A DNA stretch of 64,000 bases. Source: Thermomicrobium sp. CFH 73360. GTDB taxonomy: Bacteria; Chloroflexota; Chloroflexia; Thermomicrobiales; Thermomicrobiaceae. Position numbers and translations under genes: made by a program. The DNA is taken from contig NZ_JAMSLS010000002.1 of the NCBI RefSeq assembly GCF_023806465.1, positions 1-64,000 of the forward strand. The letters run 5' to 3'. How positions within the stretch are numbered: the stretch's first letter is position 1; each line of letters starts with the position of its first letter. The notes under the pieces are model-generated. The model was not told where the DNA came from, did no database searches, and saw only the letters and a list, made by a program, of their open reading frames with translations. This document shows positions 8,571 through 17,147 of this stretch, piece by piece.

Positions 8571-9349
8571 TGCTGCGCCTTGCGCTTATCGGGATCACTG
8601 GACGTATGGGGCGGGTCGTTGCTGAATGCGCTGCCGCCGCACCAGACATCGAGCTTGTCGCTGGCCTGGTGAGTCCCAGTCGCGACCTGGCGGAGACCTC
8701 CCGCGTGCTTCCGCGCACCGTCCGACTCACGCATGACCTCTCCGAGCTCGTCTCAGGTGTGGACGTCGTCATCGATTTCAGCCGTCCAGAGGTGACGGCT
8801 GATGCGGCACTCGCTGCAGCTGACTCGGGCGTGGCCTTTGTGAGTGGCACGACCGGACTTCGGGAATCGGAGTTCGCTGCCATACGTCAGGCTGCAACAT
8901 CGATTCCAGTTGTCCACGCAACGAATTTCAGCATCGGGATAGCGGTGCTCTTGCGGATCGTCCCGGAGCTCGCACGGGTACTCGCGAGCTGGGACTGTGA
9001 ACTCATGGAGAGACACCACCGGCAGAAGCGTGATGCACCATCCGGCACGGCGCTGACGCTGGCACGGGTCGTGGCCGCAGCACGAGCGGCCAACACCTCA
9101 TTCGTGTACGGGCGCGGGCCCGGGATCGCCACGCGCCAGCCGGGAGAACTCGGGATCCACGCAATTCGTGCCGGGGGCGAAATCGGCCGACATGCGCTGC
9201 TTTTCGCCTCCGACGAGGAAGGAATCGAGATCACCCATTGGGCACAGAGTCGGCGCGCTTATGCAGCTGGGGCGCTCGAGGCAGCCCGCCGCCTCGTCGG
9301 CCGCTCCCCTGGCCTGTACCAGTTCACTGACCTCCTTTATGAGATGTAA
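8570..9349 (+). CDS. dapB: 4-hydroxy-tetrahydrodipicolinate reductase
   Basis: This 259-residue NAD(P)H enzyme follows DapA in lysine/diaminopimelate synthesis. The N-terminal Rossmann motif is ALIGITGRMGR; VIDFSRPE and FVSGTTGL follow. The catalytic segment is ELMERHHRQKRDAPSGTAL, with His and Lys. The start ATG overlaps the dapA TGA by one base (tgATG), indicating translational coupling. A strong hairpin lies 13 bases after the stop. Confidence 0.97.
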   Translation: MLRLALIGITGRMGRVVAECAAAAPDIELVAGLVSPSRDLAETSRVLPRTVRLTHDLSELVSGVDVVIDFSRPEVTADAALAAADSGVAFVSGTTGLRESEFAAIRQAATSIPVVHATNFSIGIAVLLRIVPELARVLASWDCELMERHHRQKRDAPSGTALTLARVVAAARAANTSFVYGRGPGIATRQPGELGIHAIRAGGEIGRHALLFASDEEGIEITHWAQSRRAYAAGALEAARRLVGRSPGLYQFTDLLYEM

Positions 9350-9362
9350 TGTGCAACGTGAT

Positions 9363-9393
9363 CCCGCCGACCCAAGGGTCGGCGGGGTATTCT
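9363..9393 (+). terminator. Terminator of dapAB
   Basis: A perfect 11-bp hairpin (CCCGCCGACCC 9363-9373, GGGTCGGCGGG 9376-9386) has a 2-base AA loop (effectively CAAG). It is followed by a partly T-rich stretch (gtattctcg). It ends the dapA-dapB unit. Confidence 0.8.
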
Positions 9394-9462
9394 CGTCCCA
9401 GACCACATGCTGTAGGATCGGGTGACAGCTTGGCAGTTAACCTCATCACACGAGGGGGCGAA

Positions 9463-10407
9463 ATGACCACGATGCGATTCGGTATCCACGTTGGGCCACA
9501 GAACACAACGGTGGATGAACTGCGCCGACTCTGGCGCTTTGCTGATGCACATGACTTCCACTGGTTCTCGGTCTGGGATCACTTCTACGCCCGCACCTCC
9601 GACCAGATTCCACACTTCGAAAGCGTCGCTCTCCTTTCGGCGATCGCCTGTGAGACGCAGCGCATCCGCTTCGGGTGTATGGTCTTCGCGGTCCAATTCC
9701 GAAATATTGGGCTGCTTGCCAAGTCCATTGTCACCATCGACCACCTCAGCGGTGGACGACTCGAAGTTGGACTCGGCGCGGGATGGCACGAGCCGGAGTA
9801 TCGGGCCTTCGGTTACCCGTTCCTCTCGGATCGTGAACGACTTGACCAGCTTGAGGAAGGTATACAGTCCCTGCGTGCCTTGCTCGAACAGGATGCTGTG
9901 ACTGTTGAGGGACGGTGGATCCAGCTTCGCGAGGCCCGCGTGCTCCCCAAGCCACTCCAGACTCGACTCCCACTGTGGGTTGGTGGCGCCGGGGAACGTC
10001 GCACGGCCCACATAGCGGCACGGTACGCCGACGGCTGGAACATTCCGTACGTGAGTCCTGAGGGTTTTCGTCAGAAGCGGACTGCACTCGAGCACTGGTG
10101 CGAGGTGGAGGGACGCGACCCGGCTACAGTTCGCCTCGCAGTGCAGGTCGGGTTGTACATGGCCCCTGAAGACGACGACCAGGCGGTGGCACGTCTCCGT
10201 GCCCGTCTCGCAGAGCAAGTAGGGCCACAGGCCCTTGAACAGCCCGGATGGCTTGTTGGCGGCCCAAGCAAGATCATCGAAGAGCTCCAGGCCTATCGGG
10301 ACTCGGGGGCGGACTGGATCAACGTCACTGTACGCCCCCCGGTCGATTTTGAAGCTCTCCAAGCCTTTGTCGACCGGGTTATGCCCCACTTCACAGGCCG
10401 CAGCTAA
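9463..10407 (+). CDS. Luciferase-like (LLM class) flavin/F420-dependent oxidoreductase
   Basis: This 314-residue protein has the bacterial-luciferase-like TIM barrel that uses FMN or coenzyme F420. Signatures include WFSVWDHF near residue 40, a central TIDHLSGGRLEVGLGAGWHE, EPEYRAFGYPF, and LPLWVGGAGERR with AARYADGWN. The pattern is closest to F420-dependent family members, but cofactor and substrate cannot be fixed from sequence. ATG 9463 (MTTMRFGIHVG) follows GAGGGGG. It stands alone after the dapAB terminator. Confidence 0.88.
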   Translation: MTTMRFGIHVGPQNTTVDELRRLWRFADAHDFHWFSVWDHFYARTSDQIPHFESVALLSAIACETQRIRFGCMVFAVQFRNIGLLAKSIVTIDHLSGGRLEVGLGAGWHEPEYRAFGYPFLSDRERLDQLEEGIQSLRALLEQDAVTVEGRWIQLREARVLPKPLQTRLPLWVGGAGERRTAHIAARYADGWNIPYVSPEGFRQKRTALEHWCEVEGRDPATVRLAVQVGLYMAPEDDDQAVARLRARLAEQVGPQALEQPGWLVGGPSKIIEELQAYRDSGADWINVTVRPPVDFEALQAFVDRVMPHFTGRS

Positions 10408-10858
10408 CTCACTCGCGCGCCCAGCCAAAAGAGTGCCGCTGTCGCCTTTGGCGACGGCCCAGTTTGTGATGGTGGCTTCGGATCGTGGACTGTTTCCGGG
10501 GGAAGACGATCTCGCAAAGCGCTCGGCTTCCCGACCATTCTCATCAGGTGGCCGAGGTCACCTCATCCGGCTTTGTGGCAAGCGTCGTCCAGTGCGCGTG
10601 AACGGTCTTCACACACCACAATCGGGCCCGACGAGCGGCGCCGGGCCCCCGAAAGCTCCGTCAAAGACAGGCTGCATGGCTCGCCGACGAGCGGGAGGCG
10701 GGACTCCGACCAGACGAGCGACGCAGTGGAGCACTGCCTAGCCGGCTCCACGCCCGCCCCATCAGCCGTCTCATGATGGAACACGCGTTTGCGCCGCGCA
10801 CTCACCAAGCCGTAGCATTGTAGAGGGAGAGACGTGGTGGAGCGAGGAGCAAGGGCTG
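10408..10858. other. Intergenic stretch without a supported gene
   Basis: This 450-base gap contains a short hairpin after the oxidoreductase (GTCGCC-TTT-GGCGAC near 10440-10454) and an inverted repeat GGGCCCG/CGGGCCC (10624-10648). On the minus strand near 10690-10758 there is a sequence vaguely like a decayed tRNA-Cys (see rejected items). Open frames here have no family resemblance. I see no convincing gene. Confidence 0.6.
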
Positions 10859-11275
10859 ATGTGGCAGAGACTGAGTTCATTCGTATCGCTCCTCGTCCTC
10901 CTAAGTGCGGGTTGGCTCACATTCGCGCAGCCCACGTCATGCTTATGCGGCGCTGACCTGCCCCACCCACACCTCTGGTTCGAACTTCCCGGACACCACC
11001 ATGGCCATTCGTCTTCCGCGACCGCGGGCGCATCAGCAAGTCGAGATCTCCCCACGGGACCAAGCGTCAACGCACCACCCCCGCTCGTACCGTTCGGCAG
11101 TACTATGCCAATCATCCTCTTTGGCGTGTTCCTCCTCAACCTCGCGCTCCTGCGCCAGTCATGTCGCGAGATTCGCCACGCGCGGCCTACAGGCAGAACA
11201 GTGAAACCGCCGGTGCCCCCACCGCGGCTGGCTACCAGGGAAAGTCGGGTCGCTCGCCACGTATCCGGTGTCTGA
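10859..11275 (+). CDS. Small membrane protein with Cys/His-rich external motif, copper operon
   Basis: This 138-residue protein starts with a signal-like segment (LLVLLSAGWLTFAQP). It continues with PTSCLCGADLPHPHLWFELP and GHHHGH, a plausible metal-binding site. A hydrophobic helix follows near residues 83-98 (MPIILFGVFLLNLALL), then a basic tail, suggesting the Cys/His part faces outward. ATG 10859 has GAGGAG nine bases upstream. It leads a run of two SCO-type genes and a PCu(A)C gene, so a role in copper binding or delivery is inferred from context. I do not recognise the family. Confidence 0.65.
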   Translation: MWQRLSSFVSLLVLLSAGWLTFAQPTSCLCGADLPHPHLWFELPGHHHGHSSSATAGASASRDLPTGPSVNAPPPLVPFGSTMPIILFGVFLLNLALLRQSCREIRHARPTGRTVKPPVPPPRLATRESRVARHVSGV

Positions 11276-11304
11276 CTTGACGTCATTGCTGAGGTGTCCG
11301 TGTG

Positions 11305-11943
11305 ATGGTTCGCCGCTTCGCGTTGGTCACGGTTCTCTTGGCGGCCACGCTCTCAATCGTGTGGAGTGCGATAGCCGCCCCACAAGTCCTCCCTCGACTG
11401 CGACTCGCTCCGGGCTTCGGTCTACAAGACCCTACCGGGGAGACCGTCTCGAGCGATTCCTTGCGAGGGAGCACGCTTGTTGTCACTTTTGGACCAGCGC
11501 AGTGTGATGAGCGCTGTCGCGCATGGGGTCGAACAGTCGCGACCGCACTCCCGCGAGATCTGTCTCCGGAGCAGTTCCAGCTGGTCTGGATTGTCACCTC
11601 ACCTGCCACACCTGCGGACCTTGCAGCGCTCGAGGGGCAGCTGCCCGCTGCGCCACTTCCGTGGCGTGTCCTTGGCACCGATGACGCGCGACAGCTGGAA
11701 CTGGTTCTCGCCGGTTTCCGTGTGCCGCGTGTCGTCAGCGCTGCCGGTTCGCTGCCCGACCCGATTCTCATCATCGTGGACCCTGCCGGGATCGTGCGGG
11801 CTGAATATCGGGTTTCCCCGCAGCCGCAGGTAATTGCACAAGATCTGGCAGCGCTGAAGAAGGAAATCCGAGAGAGTCGTGGACTCCGGCGTTATCTCTA
11901 CGAAGCGGCGCACCTCTTCACCTGCAACGTTGGAGGACTCTGA
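11305..11943 (+). CDS. SCO1/thioredoxin-fold exported protein
   Basis: This 212-residue protein has an N-terminal signal/anchor (ALVTVLLAATLSIVWSAIA) and a thioredoxin-like fold with a CX3C pair (CDERC, about residues 65-70). That pair is the copper-site spacing of SCO proteins. The usual SCO text FGYTHCPDVCP is reduced to FGPAQCDERCR and I see no obvious metal-binding His near the C-terminus, so it is divergent. ATG 11305 is preceded by an in-frame GTG at 11302; either could start. The stop overlaps the next ATG by one base, coupling it to the canonical SCO gene. Confidence 0.75.
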   Translation: MVRRFALVTVLLAATLSIVWSAIAAPQVLPRLRLAPGFGLQDPTGETVSSDSLRGSTLVVTFGPAQCDERCRAWGRTVATALPRDLSPEQFQLVWIVTSPATPADLAALEGQLPAAPLPWRVLGTDDARQLELVLAGFRVPRVVSAAGSLPDPILIIVDPAGIVRAEYRVSPQPQVIAQDLAALKKEIRESRGLRRYLYEAAHLFTCNVGGL

Positions 11944-12569
11944 TGCGACCAACACGTCCCTGGATCCGCCGAATCGTCATCGCCGAGCTCGCCCTGATCG
12001 CGCTCGTCCTCATCGTCACCGGCTGGTTCTACTGGCAGTCACGCGCAGCCACTACCGCGTTCAATGGGATGCTGCTTGATCCCCCGCAAGACGTTCCTGT
12101 AGTCCGCCTTCAGGGAAGCGACGGGCAAGCGCACGCCTTGACCGACTTCCGCGGCAAGGTGACCGTTGTCTTCTTCGGCTACACGCACTGCCCGGACGTC
12201 TGCCCGATGACCGCATCCACTGTCACGCGGGCACGCGAGCTACTCGGGAATCAGGCAGATCGCATCCAGTTCGTCTTCGTCTCCGTCGACCCGGAACGCG
12301 ATACTCCGGAGCGACTTGCCAGCTACTTGGCAAAGTACGACTCCTCCTATATCGGATTGACTGGTGATGAGCAGGCGATCCAGGAACTCGCCACGGCCTT
12401 TGGAGTCCACTACGCGAAGGTCCAATCGACCTCCGCTCTCGGGTATCTCGTCGAACATACAGCCTCGACCTTCGTGCTCGACCGAGAGGGTCGATTACGC
12501 GCTGTCCTCCCGTTCGGGTTGACACCGGAGCAAATGGCGAGCGACCTCCGCACGCTGTTGCGGTCTTGA
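11943..12569 (+). CDS. SCO1/SenC family copper chaperone
   Basis: This 208-residue protein has one N-terminal membrane helix (LALIALVLIVTGWFYW) and a thioredoxin-like domain outside the membrane. The copper ligands are visible: CX3C in YTHCPDVCP and the distant His in VEHTAST. SCO proteins deliver copper or a thiol-disulfide function to the CuA site of cytochrome c oxidase. It overlaps its upstream paralogue by one base and precedes the PCu(A)C gene, a pairing typical of CuA assembly. Confidence 0.93.
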   Translation: MRPTRPWIRRIVIAELALIALVLIVTGWFYWQSRAATTAFNGMLLDPPQDVPVVRLQGSDGQAHALTDFRGKVTVVFFGYTHCPDVCPMTASTVTRARELLGNQADRIQFVFVSVDPERDTPERLASYLAKYDSSYIGLTGDEQAIQELATAFGVHYAKVQSTSALGYLVEHTASTFVLDREGRLRAVLPFGLTPEQMASDLRTLLRS

Positions 12570-12607
12570 AGGTTCTGGTAGTACCGAACAGTCGTGGGAG
12601 GAGCACC

Positions 12608-13273
12608 ATGGTACGACGAGTGATTCGCTCGTATCGCACGATTGCGCTGTGGATCGTAGCGACGAGTCTACTTTTTAGTGTGGCCTGTGCCGGAGGAACT
12701 ACCCCAACGCCAACAGCCGCATCGTCACCCACCCCGGCAGCCGCGGTTCAGCCCTCACCGACCACTGTACCGAGCCCTACACCGACCACCCCTCCGACAC
12801 CCACCCCGGTCCCAACTCCGACACCAAGCGCCATGCACGGGACGCCAACGATGGGTCACGGCATGGGGATGGGCATGGCGACACCACCGGTGCAGAACGA
12901 GTTCCGTGAAGGCCCGTTCATTCTTCGCAACGTCTGGGCTCGTGCTGCAACACAGGCTGACGGCCTCAGCGCAGTGTACATGGTGATTGAGAACACCGGT
13001 GACCAACCCGACCGTCTCCTCCACGCCCACTGTGACGCTGCCCAGACGGTTGAACTCCATGAGACCAGAATGGAAGGCGGTGTCATGAAGATGCAACCGG
13101 TCGACGGCATTGATGTGCCAGCGAAGGGAACCGTCGAACTCAAACCGGGTGGTCTGCACGTCATGCTCATCGGTTTGACACGCGACCTCAATCCGGGTGA
13201 CACCATCGAAGTGGAACTCCACTTTGAACAAGCTGGGCACGTCCACGTGGAAGCGACGGTCGTCAAACCTTGA
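12608..13273 (+). CDS. PCu(A)C copper chaperone lipoprotein
   Basis: This 221-residue lipoprotein has a lipobox (LLFSVAC), a long Pro/Thr linker and a Met/His-rich patch (HGTPTMGHGMGMGM). The PCu(A)C (DUF461) domain follows, with the Cu(I)-site pattern LHETRMEGGVMKM and GGLHVMLIGL. Members carry copper to CuA with SCO proteins. ATG 12608 follows GGGAGGAG, 38 bases after the SCO gene. A strong terminator closes the operon. Confidence 0.93.
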   Translation: MVRRVIRSYRTIALWIVATSLLFSVACAGGTTPTPTAASSPTPAAAVQPSPTTVPSPTPTTPPTPTPVPTPTPSAMHGTPTMGHGMGMGMATPPVQNEFREGPFILRNVWARAATQADGLSAVYMVIENTGDQPDRLLHAHCDAAQTVELHETRMEGGVMKMQPVDGIDVPAKGTVELKPGGLHVMLIGLTRDLNPGDTIEVELHFEQAGHVHVEATVVKP

Positions 13274-13292
13274 CGCAGGAGTTCCAACCGGC

Positions 13293-13324
13293 GGCGCCAG
13301 GGGACAACCCCTGGCGCCTTTTGT
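13293..13324 (+). terminator. Terminator of the copper-delivery operon
   Basis: A perfect 11-bp hairpin (GGCGCCAGGGG 13293-13303, CCCCTGGCGCC 13308-13318) has an ACAA loop and is followed by TTTTGT. Confidence 0.93.
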
Positions 13325-13412
13325 CTTCCAATCTTCTCTCCACCCCTGAGGATGACGTCTCACCAACACGTGTCGGTCCCTGCTCGCCACTCTTCACAGG
13401 GACCTCATTCAG

Positions 13413-13508
13413 GTGATCTTCCACGCTCAGCGTCATACCCAGCGTCTCGGTCTCGCGCAGTCGACGCCGGTAGGCCATGTGATCTTCGGCGCTCAGCGTC
13501 ATACCCAG
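13413..13508. repeat. Two copies of a 30-base direct repeat, 66-base period
   Basis: Bases 13413-13442 and 13479-13508 match at 28 of 30 positions, including an uninterrupted CGCTCAGCGTCATACCCAG. Read on the minus strand the repeat gives LGMTLS(A/V)EDH in both copies, but the surrounding frame has no family character, so coding is not supported. The rest of the 500-base gap (13325-13830) shows no gene I can support. Confidence 0.8.
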
Positions 13509-13830
13509 AAACAACTCCTGCTTCTTCTGCCTCGAATGTTGACCTGTGGTAGTTCTCATGACGACTCGAGGACCGCGGTGTACCTCCAGGGCTCTCCTGT
13601 TCCCTGGAAGTGCGCAGTACTACAATTGCTTCAACACTTCCTCGGTCTTTGCACCGTTCTTTGTGCCATGGGATACCTTTTGCGATACCTGCCCTTGTGA
13701 GGCGCGTTTGAAGCGGTTCTCTGAGTAGTACGGCTCACGAGCCAATCTATTGTGGAATAGCTTGCGTTTCCGTCATCGCTGGGCAAAATAAACCCATACT
13801 TCGGTCTGTGAGGCAGCGAGGACAACCGTG

Positions 13831-15305
13831 ATGAAGCCCCAAGGGACCACCGACGCAGCGATCCACCACCCCCACCGTGCCCTCACCTTCTTCGCTCTTT
13901 ACGCCACGCTCTTTCTGGTCGCTTGTCTCCGGACAGCACCAGAGCCGACACCCCTGCCTACCACCGATCGATGGTCACTCACCATTCAGACGCTCCGCCT
14001 TGAGCCAGGCACCACCCCCACGCTCCGTATTCGGCTCGCACCCCCGAGCACTGCCAGTTCGACCATTGTTCAGCTCGAATTGGCTCCCCCAAACGGCGCG
14101 TTTACCGTCGTTCTCCTCAAGGAAGTGCGTCAGGCAACTTTCGAACTCGCTGTGGACCTCGGAGAGCATTTCGGTCCCAACATCCCAAGTGGTACCTGGC
14201 GTGCCCGTCTCGTTGACCAGCATGATCAGAGCCGTGTCTTAGCCGAAGCGAGCTTTGTGATTCTTCCCAACCCGTAGAGCGTCACCCTCTGGGAACTTGT
14301 CTTGCCAACGATGCCGACCCTCGCTGATCATTGTGCCAGCAGCAGTGTGCCTGTGGAGATCGGGATCCGCCACCGCACAGGAGCGGGCCAGGAGACAGTC
14401 GTCCTTTATGCCGTCGTGGTCTCACCGTCCGGCCAGCAGTTCGTGACTCCTAGTCTTACTCTCCGTGGTTCAGAGGCCACGACGCTCCAGCTCTCCCTCT
14501 GCACGGTGACAGGAGGAAACGTGGTTCCCCCGGGTGCCTGGACCGTCCGTTGGCACCGGAAGGACGCTCCAGAACAACCGATCGCCGTGGGTCAGTTCAC
14601 TGTCACTCAGCCCCCCACCCCACTCCAGCCCCCAACGTGACTCTGGTGTGGCAACTACCACAGCAACCCGTTCAGCTTGGGTCCTGCGATGACGTCGTCA
14701 CGGTCCGGCTGAGGAACGCAACAGATTCGGTTGGTCAAGCACTCTCGGTCATCGTCCAGGTTGCCGCTCCCGGCCGCGAGCCAGTCAACCTGACTCTCCT
14801 CACTTTGGTCCAGGCTGATTGGCAAGTGCTTGAACTTCGTCCATGTCAAGTCGTAGGCAACCAAGACATTGCCGGAACGTGGCAACTCCGTGCGTTACAC
14901 GCAGGAACCAGAGAGCCAATTACTCCATGGGTCTCGCTCGATATCGGTCCGCTCCCTTCCCCGTCACCGACTCCCTCCATGCCGCCACCGCAGCAGCCCC
15001 AGCCCCCGCCTGCTACTCGACCGCCGGAGTCAGCACCGCCTCCTCCACCCGCCGCCGTCGTCGATACTGACCGCGACGGGCTCAGTGACGACGAGGAACG
15101 CCGCCTTGGTACCGACCCGGTGAACTCCGATACCGACGGAGATGGCCTCAGCGATGGCGAGGAGGTCCGCCGATACGGGACAGATCCACGATCGCACGCT
15201 ACCGATGTGGACGGAACGTGGGACGGCCAAGAAATCCTGCAAGGGAGTGATCCATTCGACCCGTGCAGTCCATGGCAGTTCGCCTACAACTGCCAACAGC
15301 ACTAG
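13831..15305 (+). pseudogene. Broken lipoprotein gene: three beta-sandwich-like repeats plus Ca-binding repeats
   Basis: Three open pieces read as one original gene. Piece 1 (13831-14277, ATG, GAGGA upstream) has a lipobox (TLFLVAC) and ends ...SFVILPNP at TAG 14275. In the same frame piece 2 resumes SVTLWELVLP and runs to TGA 14638-14640. Piece 3 (about 14637-15305) is one frame away, opening NVTLVWQLPQ. It has a Pro-rich linker and thrombospondin-3-like Ca motifs (DTDRDGLSDDEERRLGTDP, DTDGDGLSDGEEVRRYGTDP). Adding one C to the C6 run at 14611-14616 joins pieces 2 and 3. Piece 1 alone could still be a 148-aa lipoprotein. Function unknown; probably cell-surface. Confidence 0.75.
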
Positions 15306-15895
15306 CTTTCACGCGAGGATGCCAGGCTAATTTTTCTGTTTCCTATGAGTCTGCTCCCAAGTACTGCTCCAGCCGCGCCTGGAAATCGATCCAGATGCGC
15401 TGCTCCATAGCACTTTCCCGCGTCGCGGTCCAACTGGGCACAACGGATGCCCTCGTCGGCCATCACCCACCCTACGGCCACGCTCGCACATGCGACAATC
15501 GCTCGCTCGAATCACACTACCCTGCCAAAGAGTAAGATGAACGTCCTGAACAAATCGAACTCCAGGGTGACTCCGCAGCCGACCACCCGTTTCAATCCAT
15601 CCGTTGTATCCCCACAGGCGAGCTCTTACTGACACCGGCCTGCCTGTGGGCCAGGAGACGCTGTTGGTGATCCGTCCTCACCAAGTGTTCGACAGAGCCA
15701 AAAGAGATTCAGACGGCGGCCAATGAGCTCTGCGCGCCAAGTATGCTGTGGAGGTCGGACCAGAAGCAGCGCACCGACTGTCGATCCCTCCTTGGTGCAA
15801 CGTGCGTCTGCCCCCGAGCTCCCACGTACTGGGCAGGCCGTTCGTCTTGGTGCTCTCTTCCCACTTTGAATGGCGGCGCAACAGGATGACGATAT
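15306..15895. other. Intergenic stretch without a supported gene
   Basis: About 590 bases follow the broken lipoprotein gene. One frame (up to 15535) contains LGTTDALVGHHPPY, faintly like the GHHPH motif of CapA-type proteins, but nothing around it supports a gene. GTTTCAATCC near 15590 resembles a CRISPR repeat start but occurs once. No RNA gene was recognised. Confidence 0.55.
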
Positions 15896-15914
15896 GGAGA
15901 CAGACAACTCCCAC

Positions 15915-15920
15915 TATAAT
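15915..15920 (+). promoter_or_regulatory. Consensus -10 box of the hydrogenase operon
   Basis: A perfect TATAAT lies about 97 bases upstream of the first hydrogenase ATG. The region 16-18 bases upstream lacks a TTGACA-like -35, so activation by a regulator is possible. The site of such a regulator is not identified. Confidence 0.5.
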
Positions 15921-16016
15921 TGGGCGGAGCGACCCGGTAGTGGCTCATCACGTAACAGAAGCCGGCTGCTGCCACACCTTCGCATTGATCGCGCAGCCAT
16001 AAGGACGGTAACGGCG

Positions 16017-17147
16017 ATGCCAGAGGCAGTGGTCGTGGAAGCGAGCCAGCTCGCAAACCTCCTGGCCGCGCTCCAAGCACGCAAGTATCGAGTGATCGGA
16101 CCGACTGTCCGTGACGGGGCCATAATCTATGACGACCTGACTACGGTCTCTGATCTCCCCGTTGGCTGGACAGATGAGCAAGAGGCGGGAGAATACCGAC
16201 TGCGGCGCCGAGACGACGGAGCGTACTTCGGTTACGCCGTTGGGCCGTACGCTTGGAAGCGCTTCCTTCACCCTTCACCGTTCACCCTGTGGCGCGCGCG
16301 ACGAACGCCCGACGGTGTCATTGTGGAGCTGACCGATGCCGAACCGTCGCGCTTTGCCTTCCTCGGCGTCCGTCCCTGTGATCTCGCGGCCATAGGCATT
16401 CTCGACCGCGTCTTGCGTGACGGACCGTATGTCGACCCCTCGTATCGCGATCGGCGCGACCATGTCTTCATTGTCACTGTGCAGTGTGCCAACTTTAGTC
16501 CCAGCACCTGTTTCTGCGTTTCGATGGGCACTGGACCACGTGCTGAAAATGGCTTTGACCTGGCCCTCACTGAGCTTCTGGATCCTGGATCACACCGCTT
16601 CTTAGTTGAGATCGGCAGTGAGCGCGGGGCCGAGATCTTGCGCGAGCTTGCGCACCGTCCTGCTTCGGCAAGCGATTGGGAAACGGCTACTCGACTCGTT
16701 CATAAGACTGCGGCACGGATGGGACGCCAGCTCGAAGTCCGTGGACTCCCAGAAGCGCTCCTTGCCAATCTCGAGCACCATCGCTGGGACCACGTTGCAG
16801 CCCGCTGCCTCACCTGCGGGAACTGCACGATGGTTTGTCCGACCTGCTTCTGTTTCTCTGTCGAAGACCGCAGCGATCTGACTGGATCAGTGATCGAGCG
16901 GGTCCGCACTGCGGATGTCTGCTTCACCACCGCTTTCACTTACACAGCAGGGAAGTCGTTACGGCAGAGCGCACGCTCGCGTTACCGACAGTGGCTTACC
17001 CACAAATTGGCAACGTGGGTCACACAATTTGGCACCTTTGGATGTGTCGGCTGCGGGCGCTGCATCACCTGGTGCCCTGTCGGGATCGATATTACGGAAG
17101 AGGCTGCTGCGATCAGCGGGCTGACGCGCAAGGATGAGAGGCCATGA
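16017..17147 (+). CDS. hyhB: Group 3b [NiFe] hydrogenase beta (iron-sulfur) subunit
   Basis: This 376-residue protein matches the HyhB/sulfhydrogenase beta subunit, also related to anaerobic sulfite reductase subunit A. It relays electrons between the hydrogenase module and the flavin subunit. Two 4Fe-4S motifs are visible: CLTCGNCTMVCPTCFC (about 264-279) and CVGCGRCITWCP (about 343-353). An additional Cys group is CANFSPSTCFC (157-167). ATG 16017 (MPEAVVVEASQL) follows AAGGA; the frame is open further upstream without family resemblance. It overlaps the next gene by 4 bases and starts a six-gene operon. Confidence 0.92.
   Translation: MPEAVVVEASQLANLLAALQARKYRVIGPTVRDGAIIYDDLTTVSDLPVGWTDEQEAGEYRLRRRDDGAYFGYAVGPYAWKRFLHPSPFTLWRARRTPDGVIVELTDAEPSRFAFLGVRPCDLAAIGILDRVLRDGPYVDPSYRDRRDHVFIVTVQCANFSPSTCFCVSMGTGPRAENGFDLALTELLDPGSHRFLVEIGSERGAEILRELAHRPASASDWETATRLVHKTAARMGRQLEVRGLPEALLANLEHHRWDHVAARCLTCGNCTMVCPTCFCFSVEDRSDLTGSVIERVRTADVCFTTAFTYTAGKSLRQSARSRYRQWLTHKLATWVTQFGTFGCVGCGRCITWCPVGIDITEEAAAISGLTRKDERP

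Noticed and set aside
10690-10758. Minus-strand sequence resembling a tRNA-Cys (GGCTAGGCAG, GGAGTCCCGCC)
   Set aside because: The T-loop TTCRANT and a proper anticodon arm are missing and the acceptor ends do not pair, so it is at most a remote or chance resemblance.
13546-13728. 60-codon plus-strand frame with several Cys (CDTCPCEA)
   Set aside because: No ribosome site, no family resemblance, and it lies next to the direct repeat in a region without coding character.
15585-15620. GTTTCAATCC resembling the start of a CRISPR repeat
   Set aside because: It occurs once, with no repeat-spacer periodicity and no cas genes in the window.
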